A DNA stretch of 64,000 nucleotides. It comes from Whalleya microplaca. Lineage: Eukaryota; Ascomycota; Sordariomycetes; Xylariales; Xylariaceae. The position numbers and the translations under genes are program-made. The DNA lies in the NCBI GenBank assembly GCA_022497155.1, contig MU385767.1, positions 186,001-250,000 of the forward strand, written 5' to 3'. The notes under the pieces were generated by a model. That model saw only the letters and a list, made by a program, of their open reading frames with translations, made no database searches and had not been told where the DNA came from. This document shows, piece by piece, positions 60,775-64,000 of this stretch (within the stretch, counting starts at the first letter, position 1; each line of letters opens with the position of its first letter).

Positions 60775-62870
60775 CTTTTTTTCGACAAAAGCTATATTAC
60801 CTAGCTAGTAATATCACTACCTATACTATAAAGTGATATTGAGATCATTTATATGCCACGGCAGGCGATTCTCTTCGATTAAGTGGTATCCTCTAAATTA
60901 GCCCCTTTCTACATATATACCCTCACCTTGGGGCATGTCCGTCCTATACGCCATGGCTGCGTCGTTGTGTACTTAGGTAGATAGCACCCGGACGTAAACA
61001 AATTCATCATCACCTTGCGGCATGTGACCTATCACGTCTCTGAACTATTAGTACGATATACGGGGCTTCTGGCTGCATTAGGAATGGTTCTTATTGAAGT
61101 TGTTTGTTGTATATATCTGCATCTTATGTGGTTGTTGATGGATCGATTAGATGTGAGGTGTGAGGCTGTGCTGCTATCAGATATATGGGGTGCTTAGTTA
61201 GCTATCGCTCGTGATGTGACCTGTTTACGGCTTGCTAAAGGTATACGATTCTGTGAATTACCGTTGGTTCGTTAGGAACCCTTGTTGTAATCTTCCTCTG
61301 TAAATGCTTACTGGAACATCAAATACCTTGCTTAGGAATAAAAAGCAACCAGCGGACCTAATCTATTCTAATGCTATCTGGGACTTGGTAAAGTAATACC
61401 TGTGGATATCCACAGCAAGTTGAAATTACCTTCCCGGGATTTTAGAATTATTCGATGTCGTCTTACTAGCAGGATAATATATACAACATTGACGTACCTA
61501 CACCCAATGTGGTCAATGAGGGGATGTGTGACTGCCGCGCGTAATAGGATTGATAGATGGGTGTCTGAAATGCATGGGCTCGTATTTAGGGTAGACTCTA
61601 GAGCATTCCATCCCCCATTTTCACCGCCTGGCCCCCTGAATGCTTTGACCGTTTTTCGCGGAATATTTGCTAGTTATCTGTAGAGTTACTCCTCCGCTAG
61701 AACATCCCTAGCAAATTAACAGCACCGGCAAAGATAGACCGTTTCGAATAAATACATCGACTGACCTTGAGTTTACGGAGCACCCTGAGCTGCCAACTAA
61801 GACTGTGCAATGGATTGGCACTGAATTTCCCAAGGCAATACCCCCTGAATGTAGAAAGCACTAGACCCTACAGACCATATGGCACAATGGAAAGACTGAG
61901 ATATACGTCAACACTGCATAAGAACTATATGCAGGTTCCGATTTAGTGCTGATGGAAAACAATTGTCCTCGCAGGTTGATCATAGCCAAGCACGAATTCT
62001 CGTGTGATTCGACTCTGATTCGGCCGGGTCAGGAGAACACCCTCCTTCGGTGTAGTTCGCAGGTATCGAATTCGAACAGTAAATATTTGGATTAATACTT
62101 TGAAGCAGCATTCCGTGGCTACTCTCAGTTCCTCTATAATCCAGGCAATGGTTATGAGTTTTCAAGATAGTTACCAGATTGACCATGGATTGGTATGCAT
62201 GGCATACGGATCGGTTGTATTGTGAGGACTCGTAAATACATATTGATACATGTGTGCTTGATAACCGCCGCAGGCACTAGTAATATCGGTTCTGTATTAA
62301 CTATTTTATGTAGCCTTTCAGTGGTATTCTAGATTACACCATCGACGCAGTGCTGACGGGTTTTGTCCTTGGATCACGCCATAGTTGTTCACGCTGACGT
62401 TACACTCATAATCTCCCTTTTCAAATGTCTATATATAACGACCGATACCCGTTTCACCACACACTTGCTCGAATTTCAAGCTAACATTAATTATCCATAC
62501 TAGGTATACTCCTATTGCTGATTAATAATTGACCAACGAGATGATATTGCGAATAAATTCTCAAGGCATAAACGACTATGTGGACTTAGTGACACATACT
62601 GAGGATATATCCGTTGCCAACATAAGAATCGACTTGCAGAAACCATGGACAATAAGAGTCGTAGTGAATATTCACCTATGACTTCCAGGAGACGCGATTT
62701 ATTGAAGCTGATCATGAGATACTGGGATTCTGTCATGTTTTGACTTAGTCCTTCAAGGCCCATCACTTTGAACTGGTAGAAGAAGAATATGTAAGCCGCA
62801 TAGGAAGTTTCATCGGAGTACTAATAATATTGATTTCCTTTAGACATAATAGACCTAGCTTCATTTAACG

Positions 62871-63840
62871 CGGACTCTGGGGGCTTCGACATGGTGAGTC
62901 TCAAAATTCGAAAAGCTACAGATCAAGTCCACAGTGAAAGGTCTACGGATAGATCACACAGTCCGTCGCTGATCTAGCTAAAGTCCGGCGGGAGGTATCC
63001 AGTCAATTCCTTCATACCCTCAATATTCTAATTGAGACCCTCGCCACTGTTACCAAGTTCATCGATTCCCCATTATCTCTAATGGCAATTTTGAAGGAGG
63101 GGATTGATTATGTGGAAAAACTGCATAGGTGGGAGATAACTAATGGATGAAAGCCTAGACACTTCTAGGGCTCCTCAATCATCAGCCAACAGCTATCTCG
63201 AATGTCCGACGGAGCTTGAATAGACGAGTTTCTTTGTCGTATAGCTTCTATTCGTCAATATCCTGAACTTATCTCCACTAAAGTACGATATTTACAATGC
63301 CTTCACGATGAGAATTCCATGTTTGGGGACGAAAGAGACGACTGGCCGAGTTACCCAAAAAGCTTGACTTGAACGGTTCACTTGGCTGCAAGTGTGTATT
63401 GGAAATTATCAGCTCGGGGATTCAGAAGTTTCATATTTTCCGAACATTGATTATGCCGAATCTCTGAACTTATCAACGGACCTCGCTCCCAGGATTCCCA
63501 ATTACGCAGGTATCAGGCCATGGCGAAGGGAATCGGGGAGAAAAGATTCAACGTTGCATCACCTATGATCATCCTTGGGGAACAGCCTAGGATGCGACCA
63601 TGAACCAACATAATCGAGAACTGTTAACTAGAGCTATAGACCTGGTATGAACCGGTCGAGGCTTTTGAGAAAAAAATGATAGAGTCGCTCGAGCTGATCA
63701 ATGAGGCCTACATTATCACATCGATAAGCAGCGTGCCATATTCCAAGCTTGTTGTGTCCGTGGTTTCGGGAAGGTATCACGAGTGGCCAATTTCAATTTG
63801 CTTTGATATCTCCAACATGCATACAAACCTTGGCGGAGAC
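62871..63840 (+). pseudogene. Decayed multi-exon reading frame near right edge
   Basis: A coding-like segment after a CACACAG acceptor (62964) reads SVADLAKVRREVSSQFLHTL and on through VTKFIDSPLSLMAILKEG to EKLHR, then a GTGGGA donor. From 63171 a second frame reads GSSIISQQLSRMSDGA, then IDEFLCRIASIRQYPELIST, and continues to about 63600. It is interrupted by in-frame TGA codons at 63217, 63370, 63448 and 63601. Later pieces (EKKMIESLELINEAYIITSI) remain open in other frames. The helical, charged style recalls N-terminal domains of fungal STAND-type proteins, but that is only an impression. The intervening TGAs could each derive from CGA by one transition. The gene is probably dead or belongs to a different, unresolved intron layout. 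Confidence 0.4.
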
Positions 63841-64000
63841 TTGGAGTAAGACATGAGCCGGTAACGTGGCGTTAGCCCCCCATAAAGTGGCAATAGGGAT
63901 GTCAAAATATTCGGCTTTTACACGTGTGGCGCAAATTGCACAACTCTTATCTACGATCTAGGACGCCCCATTACATCGCACACGAGATAAAATCCAGTAA

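Larger units (their letters stand above)
58777..62870. other. Long non-coding region
   Basis: About 4 kb without a supported gene. It starts with the TBCC promoter. Contents noted: an inverted repeat at 60118-60200 and a pair of diverged direct repeats at 60407-60456 and 60729-60774. Scattered open frames (59587-59862, 61402-61683, 61980-62186) have no motif. Composition is AT-leaning with frequent TA steps, compatible with decayed repeats. Confidence 0.5.

Overview
This window is nuclear DNA from a filamentous ascomycete (Pezizomycotina, most likely a Sordariomycete). The protein-coding genes are broken by short introns (about 46-243 nt) with fungal GTRNGT donors and CTRAY branch sites. Recognisable products include the GPI-anchor subunit Gpi1, Mdm35, the exosome nuclease Rrp6, Vps41, Apc1, Med9 and tubulin cofactor C. 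I rebuilt exon structures by hand from splice consensus and reading-frame continuity; no transcript data were used.

Layout. 1-10.5 kb is a housekeeping block: GPI1 (-), a 90-aa membrane protein (-), MDM35 (-) and RRP6 (+). 10.5-19 kb is gene-poor: a small secreted cysteine-rich protein, a frame-broken Gly/Lys/Ser-rich reading frame, a His/Ser-rich repeat protein, an AT-rich stretch and a 302-aa basic orphan. 19-24.3 kb holds a flavin monooxygenase and an eight-exon gene for a membrane-anchored collagen-like protein. 24.8-38.2 kb is a second conserved block: arylamine N-acetyltransferase (-), then VPS41 (-) and APC1 (+) sharing a divergent promoter with three CCAAT boxes spaced exactly 11 bp apart. 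39-45 kb carries a small secreted protein, a wax-synthase-like MBOAT, a one-helix peptide and a chitin-deacetylase-type enzyme. 45.9-49.8 kb is one ankyrin-type gene broken by in-frame TAA codons and by a 327-bp TA-flanked inverted-repeat element (MITE). 53.7-58.8 kb is a third conserved block: cofactor-independent phosphoglycerate mutase (-), MED9 (+) and TBCC (-). 58.9-64 kb is mostly non-coding, with diverged short repeats and another decayed gene at the right edge.

The housekeeping genes serve unrelated cell functions (GPI anchors, mitochondrial lipid transfer, RNA decay, vacuolar fusion, cell cycle, glycolysis, transcription, tubulin folding), so no operon-like logic is expected. The accessory intervals hold the lineage-specific material. 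The most unusual object is the collagen-like gene: a transmembrane segment followed by about 100 Gly-X-Y triplets and a Cys/His/Gly-rich tail, with one apparent GC-AG intron needed to keep the triplet register. I found no rRNA, confident tRNA, CRISPR array or intact autonomous transposon.
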